A DNA stretch of 64,000 nucleotides from Heloderma charlesbogerti (taxonomy: Eukaryota; Chordata; Lepidosauria; Squamata; Helodermatidae). The notes below the pieces were generated by a model that was not told the DNA's origin, did not search any database, and saw nothing but the letters and a program-made list of their open reading frames with translations. Below, one piece after another: positions 23,257 through 34,712 of the stretch. The translations under genes and the position numbers were made by a program. The stretch's first letter is position 1, and every line of letters starts with the position of its first letter. The stretch lies in contig JANEZZ010002886.1 of assembly GCA_026122225.1 (NCBI GenBank), forward strand, positions 310,001-374,000, given 5' to 3'.

Positions 23257-24332
23257 AGATCGCTTCACCAGTAATATGGATCAGTACGGTTTAGGACTAA
23301 AGTATGAAAAGTACACACCTGTAAAAACGGCATCTAACACCTATGAAATTAAGAAATCTCTTTCTCCATCATGTAACATACTGTTAAGACAGAGGTCTTG
23401 TTCCAGAAGAATTAAGGAAATATAATGTAAAATGGTGAATAGTGTAATAACTTGGAATATTGCTACCTAAATGGTTTGGGAATAAAATGGCCTGATGTAC
23501 ATTGTTGCACTGTTAACTATTAAATTGTCTATGATCAAAGTTTTTTCCAATATTGAAATAAAAGTGTTATTAAGATCAACTGGGGAATAAGTGAAGTTGT
23601 AAAGACAAAGTTTGAGACTGAATCTCAGATTTGAGTTGCTCTGTATTTTGGGAATGTACTTTTATATGTTCCATAGAAAGCAGTTCATAGGCCTCTGTGT
23701 AACCAAGAAGAGGAATCCAAGACAATGCAGAGCAACTATTCAACCTCTGGAAGCTACTGAACTTCAGTCTAGCTAGTGATCACCCCACCACTTTGTCAAA
23801 AAAGAAAAGAACACTCATCCATGTTAATAGAATACAGAAGACCTATAACAATTACCAAAGTTATATGAAAATTAAACAATAAATATTGGAGTATGTCAAG
23901 GATACAGCATTTTTCTTGTAAATCAAAAAGAATCTTTCTGGTCTAGCATTCAAGACTTTAAAGTCAAGGCTCATAGTAATTAACAAAACTTCACGGCATT
24001 TCAACTAAAAAGTAGCATGTTTGTTGTCATGGAATGTCATCAGGGTTTGCTTGCTTGCTTGCTTTTGTATTACAACTTTATAGGCAGTTAACACTGATCG
24101 TATAGTGCAAACTAGATAAAATTGCGTTTCACTGTGTGAAATAAACAGAGGTGCAAATGCTCAGTAGGATACCATTAAGACATAAAATGGCAAAAATAAA
24201 TATCAAAACTTTTTATCAGTGTAAAAAAGTAATTGGGTTATTGTATAACCTAGAGTCTGGCAAAAAAGGCCTCAAAAAAGTTCACTCAGTCTTCAGAAAT
24301 TCCACAAATTAAGTGCCTTTTCAATATTCCAA

Positions 24333-24479
24333 TTAGACAAGAGACTCCATGCTTTCTGCAGGATCTGATTCATCACTGGCCATAACCGCACCATTTTTGT
24401 CCAGTGCCATGGGGCCATTTCCATTTTCCTTAGTGCTGACAAGGCTTAGCATTGCTTTGTAAAGAAACTGGTACTGCTC
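24333..24479 (-). CDS. PTPRG: PTPRG last coding exon (left copy): D2 end and ESLV tail
   Basis: Reverse complement of 45110-45256, identical at base level where compared. It encodes 48 residues and the stop codon (24335-24333). The splice acceptor AG is at 24481-24480. See the right-arm entry for domain content. Downstream lies the candidate 3' UTR; upstream is the BovB-bearing intron. Confidence 0.85.
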   Translation of the reverse strand, partial: EQYQFLYKAMLSLVSTKENGNGPMALDKNGAVMASDESDPAESMESLV

Positions 24480-24593
24480 CTGGAATGGAAAGACCAGAAA
24501 GATTAAGACTACCTGACATTTAAAAAAGCAGAATGTTCAGTGTGCATTTTCTAGGGTGGATCAATATTGCCATGTCCCACCTGGACACCTTTA

Positions 24594-24708
24594 GTGTGCA
24601 GTCCTATCCATCTTTAGACGGAAAAAAATCCTACAACTCCCAGCATTCCCCAGCCAGTCAGGACTTGTAGAACTGTTCTCTCTCTAAACATGCATAGGAT
24701 TACACCCT
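24594..24708. mobile_element. Fold-back element of the 'tgcatgtttaga' family, copy 3
   Basis: 'gtgcagtcctatccatcttt' at left and 'taaacatgcataggattaca' at right, with 'ctacaactcccagcattccc' between. It sits about 115 bp inside the last intron from the acceptor of the last exon. Confidence 0.6.
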
Positions 24709-24989
24709 TAATCTTGTAGCTTTCCTATATTCTGACAGTCCCAAATCTTTTGCCACTTTAAACAGCTTTGTCACTTTTGTATTATGCCTGGAACCCTTCA
24801 AAATTACTGCAGTAGATTCTCTCTCATCTTTCAAGTCTTTTTCAAAAACTAGATCTTCTATAAAAAGTTGTCTTCACTCTCATGCCATTTTAATATTGTA
24901 TGTACTTTCATTCAGCTCTGATCTAGACTAAAAACCTAGTGCACATACAATCTTATGTTGCTGTTGAATAATTGCTTACTGCTATGCCT

Positions 24990-27954
24990 GCTACTGGGGA
25001 AGAGCAGAGGGTATTTCCAAGTAGCGCCAGAAAGAGTGAAGCGGCTGGGCCAAACCCGAAAGGACACTCAGCTGTGGATGTGTCTGGCGGTGAAAAGAAA
25101 ATCCGATGCTGTAAAGAACAATATTGTTTAGGAACCTGGAATGTCAGATCAATGAATCAAGGTAAGTTGGAGGTGGTCAAACATGAGATGGCAAGATTGA
25201 ACATCGACATCTTGGGAATCAGCGAACTAAAATGGACAGGCATGGGCGAATTTAATTCAGGTGACCATCATATCTACTATTGTGGGCAAGAATCCCTTAG
25301 AAGAAATGGAGTAGCACTCATAGTCAACAAAAGGGTGGGAAAAGCAGTACTGGGGTACAATCTTAAAAATGATAGAATGATCTCAGTACGAATCCAAGGC
25401 AAACCATTCGACATCACAGTAATTCAAGTCTATGCCCCAACCACTGAGGCCGAAGAAGCTGAGGTTGATCGGTTCTATGAAGACCTACAACACCTTCTAG
25501 AACTAACACCAAAAAAAGATGTCCTCTTCATCATAGGGGATTGGAATGCTAAAGTAGGAAGTCAAGAAATCACCGGGATAACAGGCAGGCATGGCCTTGG
25601 TGTACAAAATGAAGCAGGACAAAAGCTAATAGAGTTTTGCCAAGAGAACATGCTGATCATAGCAAACACTCTTTTCCAACAGCACAAGAGGCGACTCTAC
25701 ACATGGACGTCACCAGATGGTCAATATCGAAATCAGATTGATTATGTCCTTTGCAGCCAAAGATGGAGAAGCTCCATACAGTCAGTAAAAACAAGACCTG
25801 GAGCTGACTGTGGCTCAGATCATGAGCTGCTTCTTGCAAAATTTCGGCTGAAATTGAAGAACGTCGGGAAAACCACTAAACCGTTCAGGTATGACCTAAA
25901 TCATATCCCTGATGAATATACAGTGGAGGTGAGGAATAGATTTCAGGGATTAGACCTGATAGACAGAGTGCCTGAGGAACTATGGACGGAGGTCCGTAAC
26001 ATTGTTCAGGAGGCAGCAACGAAATCCGTCCCAAAGAAAAAGAAATGCAAGAAAGCCAAGTGGCTGTCTGAGGAGGCTTTACAAGTAGCTCACGAAAGAA
26101 GGGAAGCGAAAAGCAAGGGAGAAAGGGGAAGATATACCCAACTGAATGCAGAGTTCCAGAGAATAGCAAGGAGAGACAAGAAGGCCTTCTTAAATGAACA
26201 ATGCAAAGAAATCGAAGAAAACAACAGAATGGGAAAGACTAGAGATCTCTTCAAGAAAATTGGAGATCTCAAGGGAACGTTTTGTGCAAAGACGGGCATG
26301 ATAAAGGATAAAGAAGGCAGGGACCTAACAGAAGCAGATGAGATTAAGAAGAGGTGGCAAGAATACACAGAAGAACTATACAGGAAAGATCTGAATGTCC
26401 CTGATAGCCATGATAGTGCGGTCACTGAACTTGAGCCGGACATCCTCGAGAGTGAAGTCAAGTGGGCCTTAGGAAGCATTAGTAACAACAAAGCTAGCGG
26501 AGATGACAGTATTCCAGCCGAGCTATTTAAAATCCTAAAAGATGATGCTGTTAAAGTGCTGCATTCAATATGCCAACAAATCTGGAACACTCAACAGTGG
26601 CCACAAGCCTGGAAAAGGTCAGTTTACATTCCAATTCCAAAGAAGGGCAACGCCAAAGAGTGTTCAAACTACCGCACAATTGCGCTCATTTCACATGCCA
26701 GCAAGGTGATGCTCAAAATCCTACAAGCTAGGCTTCAGCAGTATGCGAACCGAGAACTACCGGAAGTACAAGCTGGGTTTCGAAGAGGCAGCGGAACTAG
26801 AGATCAAATCGCCAACATTCGCTGCATCATGGAGAAAGCAAGAGAATTCCAGAAAAACGTCTATTTCTGCTTCATTGACTACGCTAAAGCCTTTGATTGT
26901 GTGGATCACAACAAACTGTGGCAAATTCTTAAAGTGATGGGAGTACCAGACCACCTTACCTGTCTCCTGAGAAACCTGTACGAGGGTCAAGAAGCAACAG
27001 TAAGAACCAGAGATGGAACAACCGAGTGGTTCAAAATTGGGAAAGGAGTACGACAAGACTGCATATTGTCACCCTGCTTATTTAACTTATATGCAGAGTA
27101 CATCATGAGAAATGCCGGGTTGGATGAATCAGAGGTCGGAATTAAGATTGCTGGGAGAATTATCAACAACCTCCGATATGCAGACGATACCACCCTAATG
27201 GCAGAAAGCGAAGAGGATCTCAAGAGCCTCTTGTTGAGGGTGAAAGAGGAGAGTGCAAAAGATGGTTTGAAACTCAACATTAAAAAAACTAAGATCATGT
27301 CATCTGGCCCTATCACTTCCTGGCATATAGAAGGGGAAGAAATGGAAGCAGTGACAGATTTTACTTTCTTGGGCTCCAAGATCACCGCAGACGGTGACTG
27401 TAGCCATGAAATTAAAAGACGCTTGCTCCTTGGGAGGAAAGCTATGGCAAACCTAGACAGCATAGTCAGAAGCAGAGACATCACCTTGCCGACAAAGGTC
27501 CGTCTAATCAAAGCTATGGTTTTCCCAGTAGTGACGTATGACTGTGAGAGCTGGACTATAAGGAAGGCTGAGCACCGAAGAATTGAAGCTTTTGAACTGT
27601 GGTGCCGGAGAAGACTCTTACGAGTCCCCTAGACTGCAAGGAGGTCAAATCAGTCCATCCTAAAGGAAATCAACCCTGAGTGCTCATTGGAAGGACAGAT
27701 ACTGAAACTAAAGCTCAAATATTTTGGCCACCTAATGCGAAGAGAAAACTCCCTGGAAAAGACCCTGATGCTGGGAAAGACTGAGGGCAAAAGGAGAAGG
27801 GGACGGCAGAGGATGAGATGGCTAGATAGCATCACTGATGCAATGAATATGGACTTGAGCACGCTCCGGGAGAGAGTGCAGGACAGAAAGGCCTGGCGTG
27901 CTATGGTCCATGGAGTCACGAAGAGTTGGACACGACTGAATGACTGAACAACAA
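24990..27954 (+). mobile_element. BovB (RTE-clade) LINE copy 2, nearly intact, 5'-truncated
   Basis: One open frame of 886 codons (TTG-initiated at 24972 in flanking DNA; first element ATG is at 24984 or later) ends in TAG at 27630-27632. Endonuclease domain, residues ~50-290: WN57, E85 (ISELKW), D190/N192 (GDWNAKVG), D257 (NQIDYV), S282-D283-H284. Reverse transcriptase, ~500-780: 'FIDYAKAFD' (D636) and YADD 736-739. Residue 696 is D in 'GVRQDC' where copy 1 has G. The TAG replaces a TGG present in copy 1; past it the same frame stays open to the normal end (27945-27947) in this arm. The 3' end is 'gactgaacaacaa'. RTE elements move by target-primed reverse transcription. It lies antisense in the last PTPRG intron. 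Confidence 0.92.
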
Positions 27955-28247
27955 GTACTGTTTCTGGACTGTACTTACTGAATCTGGGAAGCAGAGGGAA
28001 TTTCTATCCTAGATGTACAAAGATGAAATTCTAAAATCATGCTGTACCGTGCTCTGACTTGGAGTGTGTGGGCTGGCAACAAAACTTGTGGAGATTCCAC
28101 AAGTAGAGGCAGAGAAAGTGAGGGTACTTTGAATCCATGTGCATAGGGGACTGGGATTGTACACTAAACGTGTATACATTTTAACTGGGTGTTTTCCTAG
28201 TTAGCAACTACCTTGTAATAAAAAACTTGCTCCATTCCAAGACTTAC

Positions 28248-28383
28248 GATGTCTGTAAATACTCCAGGCCTCATGAGATTGATCATCTTTGCCACCTGGA
28301 AAACATCAACAGCATTTTCATTCTCCAGCTGCTGGGACAGAGTGGTAAGGGCACATAATGTTCCAGCTGCCACTGCTCCATAC
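28248..28383 (-). CDS. PTPRG: PTPRG penultimate coding exon (left copy)
   Basis: Reverse complement of 41207-41342. Encodes one base completing a split Glu codon plus 45 codons of D2, including the degenerate phosphatase signature. Donor GT reads at 28247-28246 and acceptor AG at 28385-28384 on the minus strand. Confidence 0.85.
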
Positions 28384-31253
28384 CTGCAAAGCCAGAGAAC
28401 AGTTGTGTTGAGACACTCACAGGTGAACCATGGGAACACCTGTCAAGCAGTAATGAACATTCGATGTCTCTGGCTTGGTTCACACATAACGCTAACCCAT
28501 GGTTTAAATAAAATAAACCATGGGTTATTTTGCCCCACCCAGGGTTTGTATGGCAGGTGATCAAACAAACCATACTTTCTTCTCTCAATCCCTGGGCAGT
28601 TTGTTTCCCTCCTCCTTCGCCTTCTCCCTCCCTGTACCCCAAATGCCCTAGTGGCGCTGTGGTGCCGGCATGCAGAATGGCTGACTTCTTTTACCACTCT
28701 TGGCTGCTACGTCTGTAACCTGGCAGAACAACCCATGGATCTGGTTTGCACATAATCCATGGTTTAAACCCAGAATTCAAAACCCAACAACAAGCCATGG
28801 GTTCTGTTTCTGAATTGTTCATGGTTAATAAATCATGGTTTGTCAGCATGGCCGTATTCACACATCACAACAATCCAGAGTTCAACAACCCATACCATGG
28901 GTTAATGTTAGTTGCAAACCAGGCCACTGTGTCAGCTTAAGTTTTCTTTGAATTGCTCCCTATATTCCCTTCCAGGCAGGTGTACCTATATCTTGGATTA
29001 GTTGCTTTTATATTAATGAATAAACTAAGTGATGATGAGGTCAGGTACACAGAAGGAAATTTTCATTTTCAGCTACATTTCTTCAGAATGCAGTTAAAAG
29101 TGGAACATATATTATGTATTAAGCGATTCAAAATAAAACCCAGCAAATATAACAAACAATACAAAAAGCAATTTACAGAAGAAATGACTCAGCACTGTTA
29201 GAAACAGGGGCTTGATTTTTTTAGTGTCTCATGAAATGCCCAAATCAATAACTGTCTTAATTTTTAAAGCAATTTTGAATACTGCAAGAGCAGCAAAAAC
29301 AGCCACAAATTAGGTGAGCAATAAAACTAGCCATGACTTAATGTGAGCTGATGAAAGCACCTGTGTTTTATATTGCACTTTAGCAAGTCAAGACGTGATA
29401 ATGAAAAACTACCTGTAGGCTCCGTAATTGTCCTTTTAAGGAGGACTACAGGGGAAACCCATCTGTGCACTGTAGTAATGCAACAGATCATCAGCCACCA
29501 GCTCCAGTGGAGGGGATCAGAAATACATAAATGAACGACACTGGAAACACAGACTCGCACTAGCTGGTTGTTGCCTTGAGCCACCTGGTTTAGTGACTGA
29601 ATATTCTGTAAGGTCCACTTCTTTCACATATTTTGTTCTTGTTTGGGAAGGAATTCAAGATATAAGAAACATTTTTTAAAAATTGTTTGTGCTATTTGCT
29701 TACCTTATTGAATGAAAGGTTCTTCCTCATGAAACACGCACATTTTGACATTAAAATCGAATAAAAACTCACAACCATTTGGCTGAGCTCTAATTAATGG
29801 CTATAATCCCATTATAGGCTAGGATTCAAGGGCTGCTTTAGGTGCACCATACATCTTGGGCATGCCCAGTGAGGTTTTTGCCTTTCCCCCTTTAAATGGC
29901 AGCACTTCATGCCATGTCACCAACTGCTTTAGAAGTTAATCACACAGTAAACCCCAATGTCCTTCACTCTCTATTCTATGTCCCACTTAGGGACAAGCAA
30001 GTAATCTCAAACACCAGGCAGGTTTCAAAGAATGGATCCCCTTCTCCGTTTCCAAGTCCCCTTCTCAACTCTTTCTTGATTCTGTCCCAGAGGATATCAT
30101 GCCCTTAGGGTCTCCACATAACCAGCATTACCTCTGCACTCTAGACAGAACATTTTGTATTATGACTTTGTTTCACTGCTGCAAGTTTCTCAGGTATCCA
30201 TTAGGAAAACATAACCTTATAGTCTCAGCTGTCTCCAACAATGCAGGCAGGCATGTTCAGAGAACAGCAGGAGAAAGGGCAAATGGAAACCCTCAGTGTG
30301 TTGTTCATTGTGGCATTCATTTCACTTCTACATAAGCCAGCTTCTGGTGGTATGGATACGATTATCAACCATACTAAAATGGAATCAATGTGGGACATGA
30401 CAGTACTGGACTAGAGGGAACAATGGCTTGATTCAGTATTAGGGAGCACCATATGTTCACACTGAAGATCCTGGTTAAAAAGGTAAGCAAGAAAACAGGG
30501 AGGAATCAAACTGGAACGAGGGAGAGTAAAAAACCCATACATTACAACATACAATAGAGAAAGTGCGATATCAGCTCTGCACCAAAACGTCTTTGATGAC
30601 CGGCTATGGAAATGTTCTCTTCCATGTTGCAAAAACAAAACAAACAAACAAAAAATAATCCAAAGAGCTTTGACACTTGATTTTCCTCATCTCAGAGCTG
30701 AGATCTCAGTGTGCAATTCAGGGCTTGTTCAAATAATCATTATGAGGTAGTTAATTTGGGATCACATCTGTGTTGGTCCAACATAGAATAGACATCCGTT
30801 TCATATACTTCCAGCACTGTTATTGTTGTAACCATCCCATAATATATGAAACTATCACTCAAATGATTGTGTGGAACGCATGGTTATCATATGGTTACAG
30901 AGCCATGTGATCCACCTTGATTGCACGCTCACCAGTTGCATTCCTTCCTGCATAGTCATGGTAACAGCCATGAGACTATGGCAGCCATGTCATTGCCAGT
31001 AATATGTGAAGAAGGCCTAAGATTATTTCTACTCATCCTTCTACACTGAAAGGTGCTTCAGCTACCATATACTGACTTCTGTATATTATATGATACTGAA
31101 AATAAATGATTGTGAAACTTAAAAATACTAATATCCCTGCATAAGTATGTAACACCTTCTATCTCCCAGATGAATGTCCAAATAAACTCCCATGTTGACT
31201 GTAAACTTTCTAATCAAATCAATTCATTTATGTGATCTGGTGGATATACATAC
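28384..31253 (-). other. PTPRG intron (left copy), MITE-bearing
   Basis: 2870-bp intron. It holds the MITE at 28471-28926; the rest (28927-31253) shows nothing I can assign. Confidence 0.75.
28471..28926. mobile_element. MITE with TGGCxTGGTT ends and CCATGG motifs
   Basis: Begins TGGCTTGGTTCACACATAAC and ends with the inverse of TGGCCTGGTTTGCAACTAAC; both ends continue into '(G)CTAACCCATGG' / 'CCATGGGTTA'. Internal 'cccatggtttaaa' and 'ataaaccatggg' pair around 28511. About 456 bp, no coding capacity. It lies 87 bp from the exon at 28248-28383. Confidence 0.65.
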
Positions 31254-31396
31254 TCATCATGAACAATAGTGGGGCCATCTCTTGTTAAGGCCTCTTCCTT
31301 AATTACATTGATAAGCTCAAAGGTACTGCTGATTGGAGCATCTGGGTTTGGCCATTTGGGACACTGAAAATGGCGTACTTCCAAAACGTAGTCATC
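31254..31396 (-). CDS. PTPRG: PTPRG coding exon, third from end (left copy)
   Basis: Reverse complement of 38194-38336, 143 bp, 47 codons plus 2 bases. Donor GT at 31253-31252 and acceptor AG at 31398-31397 on the minus strand. Encodes the D2 stretch with the degenerate WPN loop. Confidence 0.85.
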
Positions 31397-32787
31397 CTGA
31401 AATGAAAACCAACTTAATTATAAACCATTCTAATTCCACTTTTATGCTTTTAACACTCCTGATGTTCATCACTGTAATTAAAAAATGGTTGACTGATCCT
31501 GTGATTGCTACGGATGGGACATACCTTGTCCCACTGATACAAATAGGAACTTCCTTTCTTCATGTGATGAAGTAGGCACCTTATTTACGTTTTAAGGGAA
31601 CCATTGTATCTGTAGACCACAGAACCTGTTGTCAAAGGGAGGGAGAGCCATGCATGTATAGAATGGGGACGGTGTGTGGGGAGAGTGAGTAATGTATTCC
31701 TCCAAGCAAACAGGAATGCCTTCATTCATGACGATATAATGGGAAGATAAAGAAAGCACCACCTGCCTGTAGCATGAAGAAGGTGTGCTGCTGGTGGTGA
31801 TGGTTCTTTATCTTCCCTGATATCAACAGAAAGGAAAAGGAGATCCATGGAAGTGCTGCAGTGCTTCCCTTGCGACCACCCCATTGACCAGCTGAAGGGA
31901 ATCTACTCCAAATGCTGTTCATATCCCCCACGTTGATTTACACCAGCTGCTCTTACTGGACCAACGCAGTTCCTAAAACATGGGGGAAATTTCCCTGTGG
32001 ATACATTTAACATCTGTGTGGTCAATTTCATTAAATTCGCTTTATGTTGGGTCTAAACTTATCTAAACAGCTAGGGTGGTTAGACACCACCACATACTGA
32101 TGGCTTATGCAGATCTAGATGATATACAGTTAATCCATTACACTGTGGCAAGGACCATAGGAGGCAAACCCTACATGAACTAGCTAGCAGAATCTTGAAG
32201 GGACTTTGCTGGATTCGGGTTCCTGGATGATGGAGCTGTGAGGAATGCATTATGCTGGAACTGAAACCAAATGTAAAACAATAGTAACAAAAGTGCCATT
32301 CATTCCTCTCTGTCTGAAAGGCAAGACAATCTTTCCACCAGCTGTCCAAAGATCCATGTGTACAGTGAACTCTGAAGTTTGCAGTAGTGTCTGCTTCCCT
32401 GCTGCAAAATATATAGTAGTCATAAATCTTTTCTGTCTAAAAGCTTAGGCTGTCTGCACCACTGCCATGTTCCATTTTTTTCTTTTCTTTTCTACTGTTT
32501 TGCTCTCTCTCCTGTAATCCCTCATCTGTCCCTGTGCTGCTCTTTGTGGACTAGCAGTGCACAGACTCAGATATCAGGATGGGGATAATCAAAGGACAAA
32601 AGCCAACATGAGGGGCAAATGGCTCGCTGGCATGCCTACTTGTAAACAGATCTGCTTTCAAATAGGTCCTGCAGCTTGTTGTATAGGGAGCAACTCCAAT
32701 GCTTACTCAGGAGTAGACCTACTTGTAAGTAAGTGCTCTAGTCTGCCATTTGTTCAGAAATTGCACAGAACCATGCAGAGACGTTAA

Positions 32788-33289
32788 TGGCCCTGTTCAG
32801 ACATCGTGCCAAGCCACGATAGTTTGGGAAATTCCCGTAACCACGGTGGCTTGGGCGGGGGAAGGAAACCACATTCCCCGTGGTTACTAAGCCACCCCCA
32901 CTAACTCCCTCCCCCCGCAAAAGGATTAAGGAGCCCCGGGGAGGTTTACTGTGTCATCTGTCGGGCTTCCTGGCGGTTTAAACAGGCTCCGGAGGACTTC
33001 TAGGCCATGACCATAGAGTCTGCTCTAGCTGCCACCAACTTTCTCTATGGTCATGCAGCCATTTGGGGTGCTAGAGCAGCTGCTGGAAGCCTGTTCATGC
33101 CGCACTATGTTAGGATATTGCGCACACCACTATGGTAAGCTCACTAGGTAACTACAGAGGGGGGGGTAGTGGAACCATGAGGCCCTGCATGGTTCCCGTT
33201 CATGCGATGGGACCACATAGCATGTTTTCGCTACCCCCCTCCATACTTACCCTAACCACCCTCTCCCCGTGAGCGTGTGAATAGGCCCA
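32788..33289. mobile_element. Non-autonomous element with TGGCCCTGTTCAGAC-type ends
   Basis: Starts TGGCCCTGTTCAGACATCG and ends with the inverse of TGGGCCTATTCACACGCTC, imperfect terminal inverted repeats. Internal CATGACCATAGAG (33006-33018) pairs perfectly with CTCTATGGTCATG (33043-33055), and 'gtaaccacggtggctt' pairs partly with 'ccgtggttactaagcc'. No coding capacity. Such 'ggcctgttcaga' ends are frequent in squamate intergenic DNA. Confidence 0.6.
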
Positions 33290-33465
33290 GTATCTCTTAA
33301 AGAAGGATACTGACTTCCCAACAAAAAATGGATGCAAGCCCCTCATCATCGACTCCACCTGGGACCAGGTCTGGCCTGTTCTCAAGACAACCTGGGGCAC
33401 ATCCAGAGAACAGCTAGCAATCATGCACCTCTAGTTTCTACATGGAAAATTGGGCTTTGAAACTC

Positions 33466-33663
33466 AGGGTTGGGTCTAATGGTGTTCCAACAGCAGAAGG
33501 GAAACTGGATGGATTTCCCCTCCCCACTGCAGCCCACACACAGCCCCCAAATCTGCTCTGGAGCAAATCTGGGGGGTGCATGTGGGACTGCAGGGGGTGG
33601 GAGAGGATGGGGAAGTGCCATTGTGTGAGCAGACTTCTGCCCATATGAAGTTGGATCCACCCT
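33466..33663. repeat. Possible small element with GGGTTGG(G/A)TC ends
   Basis: 'agggttgggtctaat' at one end and 'gttggatccaccct' at the other are imperfect inverted repeats (~9 of 13). The ends resemble the GGTTGGATCC end at 16739. Interior purine/pyrimidine-rich. Weak call. Confidence 0.3.
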
Positions 33664-34385
33664 TACAGAGCAATCCTACCTGTGGTGGCGGGGTGGAGGG
33701 GGGAGGAGCTCCAACATCGGAGGCTCTGAACAATCCAAAACACTGCCAGGCTCTCACTAGCAGCGGGGAGGAGCAGCATTTTTGCTGTTTTTTCCCCTTC
33801 CTGGCTGTTTTTTTCTTTCTGGAATGCCCTCCCACTCATTTCAATGAGAAAGAATTAATCTACACCAGCTCTACCAGCATGTCCCCCCCCCCCCACACAC
33901 ACACCCTGCGAGTTCTGACAAACAAGTAGCCTCTGAGGTTTCCACTGTGGTCAGGAGCAGGGTTCTGAGGTTGGATTTTCCACTCCGAGGGCAGAGCTCA
34001 CTCTCCATCCTCAGAGGGAGAGATCTGACATATCCTATGGCCCCTGGGATGCCCTCCCAGAGAACACAGTGTTACAGTGTTAGTAAGCTCTTTCCATAAA
34101 AAAAGGTTATCAATCCCTTTGTGTGATTCCTGCTTGAAAAACAGTTTCGCTTTTGGATCAGATGAAAACTGTAATGTTATGGCCATCTATGGAAGTGGCA
34201 TGCCGAAAACAAAACTGACAACCTCTGGGAAGTAGGAGTGTAATGGATAACAAGTCCACCATGACCAAACAGAGACATTAAACCAATCCCACTGAAAATC
34301 ATTCACCTCAAGTGTTAACTGACATCAGCAGCACTTTGAATGTCAAGCACATTCCAGATTCACCTCTGGAGGATGTTGTATATAC

Positions 34386-34532
34386 CTGGGTAGCCTCAAG
34401 GATAAAGTCATGGATGATAATCTGTTCCTCATTAGAGAGGCACAGCCTGTCTTTGCTGATAAGGGTCACAGTAAATGCCTCGCAGTTCATGGATTCTTCC
34501 CGACTTGGCCAGTACACAAACTCATCTTCTGC
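34386..34532 (-). CDS. PTPRG: PTPRG coding exon, fourth from end (left copy)
   Basis: Reverse complement of 35058-35204, 147 bp, 49 codons, phase 0 at both ends. Donor GT at 34385-34384 and acceptor AG at 34534-34533 on the minus strand. It is the most 5' gene piece before the apex; no earlier exon is present in this copy. Confidence 0.85.
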
Positions 34533-34712
34533 CTGAAGACAAGTGAACCAAACAGAAGAGGTATGTTTTCCATATATTTCTTTACTTTTTACGTGGGCGA
34601 AATTCAGCAGATCAAAACGTAAATTTATAGGCAGGATCACAAACTGCCTTTCTACAAAATGTTTCTACTGAAAACAATAGTATGACTAGGGTAGGGCTAC
34701 TCTGAGCTCTCA

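Larger units (their letters stand above)
16969..24332 (-). other. PTPRG: Candidate PTPRG 3' UTR / downstream region (left copy)
   Basis: The region follows the PTPRG stop codon on the minus strand. It contains no exon-like coding. A canonical AATAAA lies on the minus strand at 16989-16984, about 7.3 kb from the stop, and is preceded by long AT-rich unique sequence without transposons (roughly 17000-18110) that looks like a UTR body. An earlier AATAAA followed by an A run lies at 23256-23251. Several MITEs and two CA microsatellites lie within. UTR extent is inference; RNA data would be decisive. Confidence 0.4.
24480..28247 (-). other. PTPRG last intron (left copy)
   Basis: 3768-bp intron between the last two exons. 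It is filled mostly by BovB copy 2, antisense to the gene, plus a fold-back MITE close to the acceptor. Confidence 0.8.
31397..34385 (-). other. PTPRG intron (left copy)
   Basis: 2989-bp intron carrying the elements at 32788-33289 and perhaps 33466-33663, and a 12-base C run at 33883-33894 followed by ACAC repeats. The remainder is unassigned. Confidence 0.75.
5589..34712. repeat. Left arm of giant inverted duplication
   Basis: This 29,124-bp stretch is the reverse complement of 34878-64000. Paired positions sum to 69589 from 5589 to 27750 and to 69590 from 27754 to 34712; the step is one extra C at 27751-27753. All open frames and repeats I compared are identical between arms. The arm may extend further out, since its partner beyond 5588 lies outside the window. 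Whether it is real or an artefact is discussed in the findings. Confidence 0.97.

Noticed and set aside
2363..24708. CRISPR array
   Set aside because: Recurring short palindromes are dispersed, unequal in length and carry terminal inverted repeats; there is no regular repeat-spacer array.
24972..27632. 886-codon open frame taken as a cellular gene
   Set aside because: It is BovB endonuclease/reverse transcriptase. Its first codon is TTG in flanking DNA upstream of the element, so the nominal start is not meaningful.
32788..33289. CpG island or promoter driving PTPRG
   Set aside because: GC-rich only locally, with inverted termini, and located in a downstream intron; it looks like a transposon.
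33576..33929. 117-codon and 119-codon overlapping frames at 33476-33929 as genes
   Set aside because: They overlap on opposite strands in low-complexity purine/pyrimidine-rich intron and show no known motif or splice context.
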